A stretch of DNA of 64,000 nucleotides from Streptomyces caelestis (lineage in GTDB: Bacteria > Actinomycetota > Actinomycetes > Streptomycetales > Streptomycetaceae), in NCBI RefSeq assembly GCF_001279005.1, contig NZ_LGCN01000051.1:1-64000 (forward strand), read 5' to 3'. The translations under genes and the position numbers were made by a program. Each line of letters begins with the position of its first letter. Position 1 is the first letter of the stretch. Under the pieces are notes generated by a model. The model was not told where the DNA came from and did no database searches. It saw only the letters and a program-made list of their open reading frames with translations. This document shows positions 16,425 through 24,708 of the stretch, one piece after another.

Positions 16425-17429
16425 ATGACGTCGTACGCCGTCGTGATCCCCACCCTGCTGCGGGACACCCTCGCCGACTGCCTCGCCGCGCTGGCCGCCG
16501 CGCACGGGCCGCGCCCCGACGAGATCGTCCTCGTGGACGACCGGCCCGACCCCGACCCCGCGCCCAACGCGCTGGCCCACGCCCTGACCGTCCTCGGCGA
16601 CCTGCGCGAACGCACCACCATCGCCGCCACCGGCGGCCGGGGGCCCGCCGCCGCGCGCAACACCGGGCTGCGCGCCGTCACCGCGCCCTGGGCCGTCTTC
16701 CTCGACGACGACGTCCAGGTGGGGCCGCACTGGTGCGCACAGCTCGTCCAGGACCTCGAGGAGGCGACCCCCGACACCGCCGGGATCCCGGGCGTCATCA
16801 CCGTGCCGCTGCCCGGCGGACGCCGCCCCACCGACTGGGAACGCGGCACCGCCGGACTCGCCCGGGCCCGCTGGATCACCGCCGACATGGCCTACCGCAC
16901 CGAGGCCCTCCGGCAGGCCGGCGGCTTCGACGAACGCTTCCCCCGCGCCTTCCGCGAGGACGCCGACCTCGCGCTGCGCCTCCTCGACGCCGGCTGGCGC
17001 ATCCGCAGGGGCCGCCGCACCACGCTGCACCCGGTGCGCTCCGCCTCCCGCTGGGCGTCGGTGGGGCAGCAGCGCGGCAACGCCGACGACGCGCTGATGC
17101 GGCGGCTGCACGGCCCCGACTGGTGGGACAAGGCGGTCGCGCCGCGCGGCCGGATCCGCCGGCACGCCGCGATCACCGCCGCCGGCGCCGCCGCCTGCGC
17201 CCTCGCCGTCGCCGGGCACCGCCGGGCGGCCACCGCCTGCGCGCTCGGCTGGGCCGCCGGGACCGCCGAGTTCGCCCGCGCCCGCATCGTGCCCGGCCCG
17301 CGCACCCGCGAGGAGGTGACCACCGTGCTGGCCACCAGCGTCGTCATCCCGCCCGCCGCGACCTGGCACCGGCTGGCCGGGGCCTGGCGCCACCGCAACG
17401 CCCCCGCCTGGCGGGAGGCGGCCCGATGA
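16425..17429 (+). CDS. Family 2-type glycosyltransferase
   Basis: 334 residues with a GT-A fold: an N-terminal 'VVIPTLLRDTLADCLAAL' strand-helix, 'EIVLVDDRPDPDPAPN' for nucleotide binding, a 'VFLDDDVQVG' DxD-like motif (residues ~92-101), and 'RFPRAFREDADLALRLL' with the catalytic-base region. The C-terminus carries a helical hydrophobic stretch ('AAAACALAVAGHRRAA') that may touch the membrane. GGGGGAGGG lies 8 nt before the ATG at 16425, ruling out the longer reading frame from 16293. It is the first gene of an operon ending at 22973, overlapping the next gene as ATGA. The sugar and acceptor are unknown; the operon suggests a cell-surface glycan. Confidence 0.8.
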   Translation: MTSYAVVIPTLLRDTLADCLAALAAAHGPRPDEIVLVDDRPDPDPAPNALAHALTVLGDLRERTTIAATGGRGPAAARNTGLRAVTAPWAVFLDDDVQVGPHWCAQLVQDLEEATPDTAGIPGVITVPLPGGRRPTDWERGTAGLARARWITADMAYRTEALRQAGGFDERFPRAFREDADLALRLLDAGWRIRRGRRTTLHPVRSASRWASVGQQRGNADDALMRRLHGPDWWDKAVAPRGRIRRHAAITAAGAAACALAVAGHRRAATACALGWAAGTAEFARARIVPGPRTREEVTTVLATSVVIPPAATWHRLAGAWRHRNAPAWREAAR

Positions 17430-17992
17430 GCCCGGTGCGGGCGGTGCTGTTCGACCGCGACGGCACCCTGGTCCACGACGTCCCCTACAACGCCGACCCC
17501 GACCTGGTACGGCCCGTCGACGGCGCCCGCGCGGCGCTCGACGCGCTCCGGGCCCGCGGCATCCGCACCGGCGTCGTCACCAACCAGTCCGGCATCGCGC
17601 GCGGACTGCTCACCGAGGCCGACGCCCGCCGCGTCAACCGGCGCGTCGACGACCTCCTCGGCCCCTTCGACGTCTGGGCCGTGTGCCCGCACGGCCCCGA
17701 CGACGGCTGCCCCTGCCGCAAACCCCGGCCGGGCATGATCCTTCGGGCGGCCGGCCGCATCCGGGTGGACCCGGCCGACTGCGTCGTCGTCGGCGACATC
17801 GGCGCCGACGTGGAGGCCGCGCGACGCGCCGGCGCCCGCGCCGTCCTCGTCCCCACGCCGAAGACCCGCCCCGAGGAGACCTCCGCCGCGCCCCATGTGG
17901 CCCCAAACCTCCCGGCCGCGGTGCGCCTGATCCTGGACGCCCCGCCGTGGAACGAGCCCGCGGAGCGCCCGCCGTGGGGGAGGCCCGTGTGA
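17426..17992 (+). CDS. HAD-IIIA phosphatase, GmhB-like
   Basis: 188 residues. HAD motif I is 'FDRDGTLV' (Asp nucleophile and Asp acid/base), motif II is 'VTNQSGIARG', and motif IV is 'VGDIGADVEAARRAGA'. A zinc-binding loop 'CPHGPDDGCPCRKPRPGM' is diagnostic for the GmhB/histidinol-phosphatase branch. GmhB removes the 7-phosphate of heptose 1,7-bisphosphate. Two GT9 (heptosyltransferase-like) genes in this operon fit a heptose-type pathway, but no heptose isomerase or kinase is visible here. Its start overlaps the first glycosyltransferase (ATGA), and its last codons overlap the GTG of the next gene. Confidence 0.82.
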   Translation: MSPVRAVLFDRDGTLVHDVPYNADPDLVRPVDGARAALDALRARGIRTGVVTNQSGIARGLLTEADARRVNRRVDDLLGPFDVWAVCPHGPDDGCPCRKPRPGMILRAAGRIRVDPADCVVVGDIGADVEAARRAGARAVLVPTPKTRPEETSAAPHVAPNLPAAVRLILDAPPWNEPAERPPWGRPV

Positions 17993-18984
17993 AAGCCCTC
18001 GTCACCCGGCTCGACAGCTTCGGCGACGTGCTGCTCGCCGGGCCCGCCGTGCGGGCCGTCGCCGCCCGGGCCGACACCGTGACCCTGCTGTGCGGGCCGC
18101 ACGGGGCGCCCGCCGCACGGCTGCTGCCCGGGGTGGACGAGGTGCTCGTCTGGGACTCGCCGTGGACCGGGTTCCAGCCGCCCGAGGTCAGCCGGGAGGA
18201 GATCGACGCACTCGTCGACGCCGTCGACGCCGACACCGCGCTGATCCTCACCTCCTTCCACCAGTCCCCGCTGCCCACCGCCCTCCTCCTGCGCCTGGCC
18301 GGCGTCCGCTGCATCGCCGCCGACAGCGAGGACCACCCCGGCTCCCTCCTCGACGTGCGCCACCACCGCGCCCCCCGCGCCCACGAGGCGGAGGCCGGGC
18401 TCGACCTCGCCGAGGCCGCCGGCTTCCCCCGGGTCGACGACGGACGGCTGCGGGTGCTCCCGCCGCCCGCGACCGGAGCGCTCACCGGCTTCGGGGAGGG
18501 GGAGTACGTCGTCGTCCACCCGGGCGCCAGCGTGCCCGCCCGTGCCTGGAGCCCCGACCGGTGCGCGCAGGCGGTGCGCGAACTCGCCGCCGCCGGACGC
18601 CGGGTGGCCGTCACCGGCGGCGCGGGGGAGCGGGACCTGACCGCGTACGTCGCCGGCGGCCGGGCCGTCGACCTCGGCGGCCGCACCGGAGCCGCCGAAC
18701 TCGCCGGCGTGCTCGCCGGGGCCGCCTGCGTGGTCACCGGAAACACCGGTCCCGCCCATCTCGCCGCCGCCGTCGGCACCCCGGTGGTGTCCCTGTTCGC
18801 GCCGGTCGTCCCCGCCGAGCGCTGGCGGCCGTACGGGGTGCCGCACGTGCTGCTCGGCGACCAGGACGCGCCCTGCGCCGGGACCCGCGCCCGCAGCTGC
18901 CCCGTACCCGGGCACCCCTGCCTGGACACCGTGACCGCGCTCGACGTCGTCGCGGCGGTCGACAAGCTCGTGGAGGCGACATGA
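17989..18984 (+). CDS. Glycosyltransferase family 9 (heptosyltransferase-like)
   Basis: 331 residues of two Rossmann-like halves (GT-B). The N-terminal half begins 'KALVTRLDSFGDVLLAGPAVRAV', the typical GT9 opening with its acceptor-side Asp. The C-terminal half has 'VVVHPGASVPARAWSP', 'VAVTGGAGERDL' and the donor-binding 'VTGNTGPAHLAAAVGTPVV'. GT9 enzymes transfer heptose from ADP-heptose in Gram-negative bacteria; in actinomycetes the donor is unproven. The GTG at 17989 has GGGGGAGG 6 nt upstream and overlaps the HAD gene stop by 4 nt. A second GT9 follows at 20085. Confidence 0.85.
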   Translation: MKALVTRLDSFGDVLLAGPAVRAVAARADTVTLLCGPHGAPAARLLPGVDEVLVWDSPWTGFQPPEVSREEIDALVDAVDADTALILTSFHQSPLPTALLLRLAGVRCIAADSEDHPGSLLDVRHHRAPRAHEAEAGLDLAEAAGFPRVDDGRLRVLPPPATGALTGFGEGEYVVVHPGASVPARAWSPDRCAQAVRELAAAGRRVAVTGGAGERDLTAYVAGGRAVDLGGRTGAAELAGVLAGAACVVTGNTGPAHLAAAVGTPVVSLFAPVVPAERWRPYGVPHVLLGDQDAPCAGTRARSCPVPGHPCLDTVTALDVVAAVDKLVEAT

Positions 18985-19931
18985 GGATCCTGCTGTGGCA
19001 CGTGCACGGGTCGTGGACCACGGCCTTCGTGCGGGGCCCGCACACCTACGTCGTCCCCGTCACCCCGGACCGCGGACCCGACGGACTCGGCCGCGCCCGC
19101 ACCTTCGACTGGCCCGACTCCGTCGTCGAGGTGCCCCCGGAGCGCCTGAGCGAGGAGGACGTCGACGTCGTCGTCCTGCAACGCCCGCACGAACTCGCCC
19201 TGGTCGACCGGTGGCTGGGACGCCGCCCGCCCCTGGTCTACCTGGAGCACAACGCCCCGCACGGAGACGTGCCCGACACCCGGCACCCCGCCGCGGACAT
19301 CCCCGGCGTCACCCTCGTCCACGTCACCCACTTCAACCGTCTGATGTGGGACGACCGGGGCGTCCCCGCCACCGTCGTCGAACACGGCATCGTCGACCCC
19401 GGCCCGCTGTGGACCGGGGAACTCCCGCACGCCGCCGTCGTCGTCAACGAACCGGTGCGGCGCGGCCGCACCACCGGCACCGACCTGCTGCCGGCCTTCG
19501 CCGACGCCGCGCCCCTCGACGTCTTCGGCATGCGGACCGAGGGCCTCGCCGGCCACCTCGGCCTGCCCCCCGACCGCTGCCGCGCGTACGAACTGACCCA
19601 GGCGGAACTGCACGAGGCGCTGGCCCGCCGCCGCGTCTACGTCCACCCCGTGCGCTGGACCTCCCTCGGTCTGTCCCTGCTGGAGGCGATGCACCTCGGC
19701 ATGCCCGTCGTCGCCCTCGCCACCACCGAGGTCACCGAGGCCGTACCGCCCGGCGCCGGTGTGGTGTCCAACCGCGTCGACGTGCTGACCGACGCCGTAC
19801 GGGACTTCGTCGCCGACCCGGCGCACGCCCGCCGCACCGGTGAGCGCGCCCGCGCGGCGGCGCTCGCCCGCTACGGGCTGTCCCGGTTCCTGGACGACTG
19901 GGAACGGCTGCTGAAGGAGGTGACCCGATGA
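18981..19931 (+). CDS. GT-B fold glycosyltransferase (family 4-like)
   Basis: 316 residues. The start 'MRILLWHVHGSW' is a GT-B first strand, 'LVYLEHNAPHGDVP' and 'VTHFNRLMW' line the cleft, and the C-terminal donor domain ends with 'SLGLSLLEAMHLGMPVVAL', the E-x7-E-like motif of family 4 enzymes. A short interdomain region makes it compact. It overlaps the GT9 gene by 4 nt (ATGA) and overlaps the next small frame at 19928. The role in the operon is sugar addition; donor and acceptor are unknown. Confidence 0.8.
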   Translation: MRILLWHVHGSWTTAFVRGPHTYVVPVTPDRGPDGLGRARTFDWPDSVVEVPPERLSEEDVDVVVLQRPHELALVDRWLGRRPPLVYLEHNAPHGDVPDTRHPAADIPGVTLVHVTHFNRLMWDDRGVPATVVEHGIVDPGPLWTGELPHAAVVVNEPVRRGRTTGTDLLPAFADAAPLDVFGMRTEGLAGHLGLPPDRCRAYELTQAELHEALARRRVYVHPVRWTSLGLSLLEAMHLGMPVVALATTEVTEAVPPGAGVVSNRVDVLTDAVRDFVADPAHARRTGERARAAALARYGLSRFLDDWERLLKEVTR

Positions 19932-20077
19932 GGACCGCCGCGGTGTCCGGGCACACGAGCCCTCTCGCCGCACCCGGCGACGTCGACGGCACCGCCGTGC
20001 TCCCGCGCCGCGCCCGCCCCCGGCCGGCCCGCCGCGAGGGCCACGACCGGGCCGTCCGGGCCGTCCGGGCCGGGTGA
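19928..20077 (+). CDS. Small translationally coupled frame of unknown function
   Basis: A 49-codon frame whose ATG overlaps the stop of the preceding glycosyltransferase (ATGA). It is Arg/Ala/Pro-rich with no recognisable domain. It ends 7 nt before the GTG of the second GT9. It could be a leader that couples translation between the two glycosyltransferases, or the residue of a lost gene. It may not make a functional protein. Confidence 0.3.
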   Translation: MRTAAVSGHTSPLAAPGDVDGTAVLPRRARPRPARREGHDRAVRAVRAG

Positions 20078-20084
20078 AGGACGG

Positions 20085-21113
20085 GTGCCCACGGACGCGG
20101 GGAGCGGGGCCGGGACGGCGCCGTCCCCGTCCGCACGACGCGCCGCCGCCGGCCCGCGGCCGCGGCCGCGGCTCCTGGTGCTGCGCGCCCTCGGGCTCGG
20201 CGATCTGCTCGCCGGGGTCCCCGCGCTGCGGGCGCTGCGGCGGGGGTTCCCCGGCCACGAACTCGTGCTGGCGGCGCCCGCCGGGCTCGCACCGGTCGCC
20301 GGGGCCACGGGAGCGGTCGACCGGGTGCTGCCCGCCTCCGCCCCCGGACGGGCCGTGCCCCGCGCCCTCGGCTGGACCGGCCCGCCCCCGGACGTCGCCG
20401 TGGACCTGCACGGCAACGGACCGCCCAGCCACCGCCTGCTGCAGGAGCTGCGCCCCGTGCGGCTGATGGCGTTCGCGCATCCCGCGACCCCGCGGATCGA
20501 GGGCCCGCCCTGGTACGCGGACGAACACGAACGGGACCGCTGGTGCCGGCTGCTGCGCTGGTACGGCGTCGACGCCGACCCCGCCGATCTGCTGCTGCCC
20601 CGCCCGCCCGCCGCGTCCCCCGCCCCCGGCGCGGTCGTCCTGCACCCCGGCGCGGGGGCGCCCGCGCGCCGCTGGCCCGTGGAGCGGTACGCGACCGTCG
20701 CTGGGGTCCTGCGCGAGCGCGGGCTGCGGGTGGTGGTCACCGGCGGAGCGGACGAGGAGGACCTGGTGACGCGGCTCGCCAAGGAGGCCCGGCTGCCCGA
20801 CACCGACGTCTTCGCCGGCGGCCTGCCCTTCGGCCGGCTCTCCGCGCTCGTCGCCGGCGCCCGCGCCGTCGTCAGCGGCGACACCGGCATCGCCCATCTG
20901 GCGGTCGCCCACGCCACCGCGACGGTCACCCTCTTCGGCCCGGTCCCGCCCGCCCGGTGGGGCCCGCCCGCGCACCCCCGCCACCTCGCCCTCTGGCACG
21001 GCCCGGAGGGCGACCCCCACGGCCGCCGCCCCGACCCGGCCCTTCTGCGCATCACCCCCGGCGAGGTGCTGCGCGCCCTCGACCGGCTCCCGGAAAGGGA
21101 GATCCCGCCGTGA
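20085..21113 (+). CDS. Glycosyltransferase family 9 (second copy in operon)
   Basis: 342 residues with the GT9 layout: 'LLVLRALGLGDLLAGVPALRAL' at residues ~28-50, 'VVLHPGAGAPARRWPVERYA', 'VVVTGGADEEDLV' and 'VVSGDTGIAHLAVAHATATV'. The ~25 residues before the first strand are low-complexity, so the true start could be somewhat later; the GTG at 20085 follows AAGGA at short spacing. It differs enough from the 17989 copy to suggest a distinct acceptor rather than a recent duplication. Confidence 0.82.
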   Translation: MPTDAGSGAGTAPSPSARRAAAGPRPRPRLLVLRALGLGDLLAGVPALRALRRGFPGHELVLAAPAGLAPVAGATGAVDRVLPASAPGRAVPRALGWTGPPPDVAVDLHGNGPPSHRLLQELRPVRLMAFAHPATPRIEGPPWYADEHERDRWCRLLRWYGVDADPADLLLPRPPAASPAPGAVVLHPGAGAPARRWPVERYATVAGVLRERGLRVVVTGGADEEDLVTRLAKEARLPDTDVFAGGLPFGRLSALVAGARAVVSGDTGIAHLAVAHATATVTLFGPVPPARWGPPAHPRHLALWHGPEGDPHGRRPDPALLRITPGEVLRALDRLPEREIPP

Positions 21114-21208
21114 CCGCCCCGCCCACGGGCCGCCGCCGGCCCGGACGCGCGCTGCCGGGAGCCGTCGCCGGCGCGGGGCCGGCCGGCGAGAGGGAGGACG
21201 CACCATGA
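21110..21208 (+). CDS. Second tiny coupled frame, unknown
   Basis: A 32-codon frame starting with a GTG that overlaps the stop of the second GT9 and ending in the ATGA that opens the next glycosyltransferase. Composition is Pro/Gly/Arg-rich. Like the 49-codon frame at 19928, it links two glycosyltransferases with 4-nt overlaps on both sides. Translation is plausible, a functional peptide unproven. Confidence 0.25.
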   Translation: MTAPPTGRRRPGRALPGAVAGAGPAGEREDAP

Positions 21209-22080
21209 CCGATCACCCGCGCCTCGGCGTCGTCATCGCCACCCGTGACCGCCGCGAGCGGCTCGCCGGCACCCTCCGGCAGCTGCGCCGGCTGCCCGAG
21301 CGGCCCGAGATCCTCGTCGCCGACAACGCCTCCACCGACGGCACCCGCGCCATGATCGCCCGGGACTTCCCCGGGGTGGGGGTGCTGGCACTGCCCGTCA
21401 ACCACGGCGCCCTCGCCCGCAACCACGGGGTCCGCGCCCTCGACACCCCGTACGTGGCGTTCAGCGACGACGACTCCTGGTGGGCGCCGGGGGCCCTCGG
21501 CCGGGCGGCCGAACTGTTCGACGCCCACCCCCGGCTCGGTCTGGTCGCCGCCCGCACCCTCGTCGGCCCCGGCGCGGACCCGGACCCGCTCAACGACGTC
21601 CTGGCCGGCTCCCCCCTCGGCCCGGCCGCCGATCTCCCCGGCACCCAGGTGCTCGGCTTCCTCGCCTGCGGCGCCGTCGTCCGCCGCGGCGCCCACCTCG
21701 ACGCGGGCGGCTTCCACCGGCTGCTGTTCTTCGGCGGCGAGGAGACCCTGCTCGCCTACGACCTCGCCGCGCGCGGCTGGGGCGTCACCCACTGCCCCGA
21801 CGTCGTCGCCCACCACCACCCGGCCCCCACGGCCCGCCCCGGCCGCCCGGCGCTCCAGCGCCGCAACGCGGTCCTGACCGCCTGGCTGCGCCGCCCCGTC
21901 CCGTACGCCCTCGCCCGCACCGCGGCCCTCGCGGCCGAGGCGCGCGACGACGACCAGGCCCGGCGCGCCCTGCGGGAGGTCCTCGCCCGCCTGCCGGCGG
22001 CGCTGCGCGAGCGCAGGCCGCTGCCCCCGCACGTGGAACGGGCCGCCCGCCTGCTGGAACCCGAAAGGACGACCGTATGA
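21205..22080 (+). CDS. Family 2 glycosyltransferase
   Basis: 291 residues, GT-A fold. 'GVVIATRDRRERLAGTLRQL' opens the domain, 'ILVADNASTDGT' binds the nucleotide, 'YVAFSDDDSWWAPG' carries the DxD metal site (residues ~82-92), and 'FFGGEETLLAYDLAARGW' contains the catalytic-base region typical of rhamnosyl-like GT2 enzymes. GAGAGGGAGG precedes the ATG. It overlaps the next, clearly paralogous GT2 gene by ATGA. Confidence 0.86.
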   Translation: MTDHPRLGVVIATRDRRERLAGTLRQLRRLPERPEILVADNASTDGTRAMIARDFPGVGVLALPVNHGALARNHGVRALDTPYVAFSDDDSWWAPGALGRAAELFDAHPRLGLVAARTLVGPGADPDPLNDVLAGSPLGPAADLPGTQVLGFLACGAVVRRGAHLDAGGFHRLLFFGGEETLLAYDLAARGWGVTHCPDVVAHHHPAPTARPGRPALQRRNAVLTAWLRRPVPYALARTAALAAEARDDDQARRALREVLARLPAALRERRPLPPHVERAARLLEPERTTV

Positions 22081-22973
22081 CCGACCCCCGTACGACCGTC
22101 GTCGTCATCACCCACAACCGGCGCCCCGAACTGCTGCGCACCCTCGGCGAACTCGCCGGACTCCCCGAGGAGCCCCCGGTGGTCGTCACCGACAACGGCT
22201 CCACCGACGGCACCGCGGAAGCCGTCGCCCGCCGCCACCCGGACGTCCGCCTGCTGCGCCCCGGCCGCAACCTCGGCGCCGTCGGCCGCAACCTCGCCGT
22301 ACGGGACGTCCGCACGCCGTACGTCGCCTTCTGCGACGACGACTCCTGGTGGTCGCCCGGCTCCCTGGCCGGCGCCGCCGACCTGCTCGACCGGCACCCC
22401 GCGCTCGGCTCGGTCACGGCGCGGATCATCGTCGAACCGGACGGCACCGACGACCCGATCGTCCGCGAACTGCGCGACTCGCCCCTCCCCGGTCCGCCCT
22501 GGCTGCCCGGCCCGGCCCTCGGCTCCTTCCTGGCCGCCGCGACCGTCCTGCGCACCGACGCCTTCCGCACCGCCGGCGGCTTCAGCCCGCGTCTGTGGCT
22601 CGGCGGCGAGGAGGAACTGCTCGCCGCCGACCTGGCGGCCGACGGCTGGTGGCTCACGTACGCCGATCACCTGACGGTCCACCACCGGGCGTCGGCCGCG
22701 CGGGACGCCACCCTGCGCCGGATGCACGGCATCCGCAACACCCTGTGGTTCACGTGGCTGCGCCGCCCGGTCCGCCCGGCCCTGCGCCGCACCCTGGACC
22801 TGGCCCGCACCGTCCCCCGCGACACCGCCTCCCTGCGCGCCTTCGCCGAGGCCGCCGCGGCCCTGCCCTGGGTCCTGCGCGAACGCCGGGTCCTCCCCCA
22901 CGAGGTCGAGTCCCGCCTGCGCCTCCTGGACCCCGCCCAACGCACCTCCACGGCCCGCCGTTACATCGGCTGA
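22077..22973 (+). CDS. Family 2 glycosyltransferase, paralogue of the preceding gene
   Basis: 298 residues. The same landmarks appear as in its upstream neighbour: 'VVVITHNRRPELLRTLGEL', 'VVTDNGSTDGT', 'YVAFCDDDSWWSPG' and 'LWLGGEEELLAADLAADGW'. The near-identical DxD segment and equal length indicate tandem duplication, probably followed by divergence in acceptor use. It is the last gene of the 16425-22973 operon; the ATG overlaps the preceding stop. Confidence 0.86.
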   Translation: MTDPRTTVVVITHNRRPELLRTLGELAGLPEEPPVVVTDNGSTDGTAEAVARRHPDVRLLRPGRNLGAVGRNLAVRDVRTPYVAFCDDDSWWSPGSLAGAADLLDRHPALGSVTARIIVEPDGTDDPIVRELRDSPLPGPPWLPGPALGSFLAAATVLRTDAFRTAGGFSPRLWLGGEEELLAADLAADGWWLTYADHLTVHHRASAARDATLRRMHGIRNTLWFTWLRRPVRPALRRTLDLARTVPRDTASLRAFAEAAAALPWVLRERRVLPHEVESRLRLLDPAQRTSTARRYIG

Positions 22974-23297
22974 ACCCCGCCACGCGCACCGGGGTCCGCC
23001 CGCCGCCGGACGAAGCGCGGGGCGAGCCCCGGTGCGGGGGCCCGGTCCGTGCTCACCGGGCGTTCGCCCCCGGGGCCGCGAGAGCGTTCCGTGCGCGGGC
23101 CGCGGCCGCGCGGGCCCTCGCCCTCCCGCGGCTCCTCGCCGGTGGCCGTGCCGGAGTCCTGGCCGAAGACCCCGGAGCCCCGGCGTCCTCGCGGAGCCGG
23201 GCCGGGCGGGCGCCGTGCTTCTCTCTCGCTTCCGGGTCCGGGTACGGCGCTCACCTCCCGCCGCACCGGTTCCCTGCCGCCCGCACGGGGCGAGTGC
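22974..23297. other. Gene-free interval after the glycosyltransferase operon
   Basis: 324 nt of very G+C-rich sequence. The only structure I can support is an inverted repeat near its left end (CGCACCGGGG at 22985-22994 with CCCCGGTGCG at 23027-23036). A 101-codon minus-strand frame runs through it (22961-23266) but is Arg/Gly/Pro-rich and resembles nothing I recognise. Confidence 0.4.
22985..23036 (+). terminator. Possible terminator of the glycosyltransferase operon
   Basis: Ten-base perfect arms CGCACCGGGG and CCCCGGTGCG flank a 32-nt G+C-rich loop, starting 12 nt after the last glycosyltransferase stop. The long loop makes this a weaker hairpin than the others in the window. Confidence 0.35.
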
Positions 23298-23633
23298 TCA
23301 GCCGCCGGACCACCGGCACAGCAGCCGGAACGCCGCGAAGAGCGTGGGCGGCCACACCGCCGCGAAGGCCCCGATCGCCCACGGGGCCGAGGTGACGATG
23401 CCGGTCACCATCAGCGCGACGGACACCGCGAGCAGGGCCGCCACGGTCCGGCCGTGCGGCCGGCCGGAGGCGATCCGCGCCGACGGGCGCGTCGGACCGG
23501 GCCTCCGGCGGAGCCGGAGGGTGCGCAGCCGCCGGTCCAGGCGGCGGTCGCGGCACAGCGTCCGTTCGATCTCGTCGAGGACGCGCTGTTCGTGCTCGGG
23601 GAGCCGACCGAGGGCCACCGTCCCTCCTCCCAC
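23298..23633 (-). CDS. DUF3040-family small membrane protein
   Basis: 111 residues. The N-terminal 'LPEHEQRVLDEIERTLCRD' matches the actinobacterial DUF3040 signature (LSEHEQR.LDEIE..L). An Arg-rich stretch follows, then two adjacent hydrophobic helices ('VAALLAVSVALMVTGIVTS' and 'WAIGAFAAVWPPTLFAAFRLL') form a membrane hairpin. The role of the family is unknown. The start could be a few codons downstream (GTG of 'VALGRL'). It lies just downstream of the pyruvyl-transferase gene on the same strand. Confidence 0.7.
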   Translation of the reverse strand: MGGGTVALGRLPEHEQRVLDEIERTLCRDRRLDRRLRTLRLRRRPGPTRPSARIASGRPHGRTVAALLAVSVALMVTGIVTSAPWAIGAFAAVWPPTLFAAFRLLCRWSGG

Positions 23634-23677
23634 GGCCGCGCGGGCATGGGCGCCCGGGTGCCCGCCGCGCGCCCCGC

Positions 23678-24643
23678 CTAACCGGCGCCGGCGCGCGGCG
23701 CCAGCACCTCCACCAGCCGGTCCGCCCCGTCCGGCGCCCGTCCCTCACGGAACGCGTCGCGCAGCTGCCGGGCGGCCACCCGGCCCGAGGTCAGACACCA
23801 GTCCCACCACCGCTCCAGCCGGCGCGCCTCCAGCCGCTCGGCGGCCAGCAGCGCGGGCCAGCCGCAGGCGCGGGCCTGCGCGGTCACCTTGGCGCCGCCG
23901 GCCACCGGGTCCACCGCCAGCACCGGCGTGCCGACCCGCAGCGCCAGCACCAGCCCGTGCAGCCGGTCGGTGACGACGAGGTCGAGCCGGGCCAGCACCG
24001 ACTGCACCTGCGCCGGCGTCGCGCTCAGGTGCCAGTCCCGGGTGTCCAGCCGGGTCTCCAGCTCCAGCCGGGCGCAGTCCTTCCCGGCCAGCCAGCGCGT
24101 CACCCGCTCCGCGACCTGCCCGTGCCGCCGCCGTCCCGCGTACTCCTGCTGCCCGTGGGTGAGGATCACCCCGACCACGGGCCGCGCGGGCACCGCCGGG
24201 GCGCGGGCCGCCAGGTCCTCGGTCGGCTCGCTGCCGGGGGCGTCCCGCGCCAGCACGTGGTGGAAGCCGGTCACGGCCGCGCCGTCCGGGTCGATCACCG
24301 ACGTCCCCACGGCGATCCGCACGCAGTGCGCGAAGCGCCGGTGCAGCTCCTCGACCTGCGGCCCGTGCAGCGGCCCGCACACGAACACCAGGTGCGAGTA
24401 GTCGCCGGGGCGCACGTCGCCGAAGTGCGGCGCCTCCGGCCGGAAACCGGGGCTCCACACGACGTCGTACGCCATCCCGGCGCCCCGCAGCACCTCCTCC
24501 ACGCGGCGCAGCGCCAGCACGTCCCCGGCGGTCGCCTCCCCGTCGCGGAAGCTGAACCACCCGGTCAGCAGGACCCTGCGCGGTCCCGGTCGCTCTCGTC
24601 CGTCCACAGCGCGCACCGGGTGCCCCGCTCCGGCGGGGCGCAA
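23678..24643 (-). CDS. Polysaccharide pyruvyl transferase family protein
   Basis: About 310 residues. The C-terminal half has the signature of the family: 'LDLVVTDRLHGLVLALRVGTPVLAV' followed by 'GGAKVTAQARACGWPALL'. The N-terminal half begins 'RRVLLTGWFSFRDGEATAGDVL', matching the family's opening around a Gly/Asp/Glu cluster. Members transfer pyruvate from PEP onto sugars of surface polymers. It sits next to the glycosyltransferase operon on the opposite strand, so it may decorate that glycan. The frame opens at a TTG (24643); in-frame GTG codons at 24616 and 24607 are equally plausible starts, and no strong ribosome site separates them. Confidence 0.75.
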   Translation of the reverse strand: MRPAGAGHPVRAVDGRERPGPRRVLLTGWFSFRDGEATAGDVLALRRVEEVLRGAGMAYDVVWSPGFRPEAPHFGDVRPGDYSHLVFVCGPLHGPQVEELHRRFAHCVRIAVGTSVIDPDGAAVTGFHHVLARDAPGSEPTEDLAARAPAVPARPVVGVILTHGQQEYAGRRRHGQVAERVTRWLAGKDCARLELETRLDTRDWHLSATPAQVQSVLARLDLVVTDRLHGLVLALRVGTPVLAVDPVAGGAKVTAQARACGWPALLAAERLEARRLERWWDWCLTSGRVAARQLRDAFREGRAPDGADRLVEVLAPRAGAG

Positions 24644-24666
24644 TCAGCACCGCACACCGCCGGTCG

Positions 24667-24702
24667 TCGAGGACAGAACCCGTCCTCGATGACCGCTAGC
24701 GT
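24667..24702 (+). promoter_or_regulatory. Inverted repeat and -10 box before the AlkZ-like gene
   Basis: TCGAGGAC (24667-24674) and GTCCTCGA (24682-24689) form a perfect 8-bp dyad with a 7-nt spacer. TAGCGT at 24697-24702 lies 6 nt before the ATG at 24709, the spacing of a leaderless transcript. The dyad covers the -35 zone, so it may be a repressor site. Confidence 0.5.
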
Positions 24703-24708
24703 GCGGGC

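Noticed and set aside
22961..23266. A 101-codon minus-strand frame after the glycosyltransferase operon
   Set aside because: Composition is low-complexity Arg/Gly/Pro with no ribosome site and no family resemblance.
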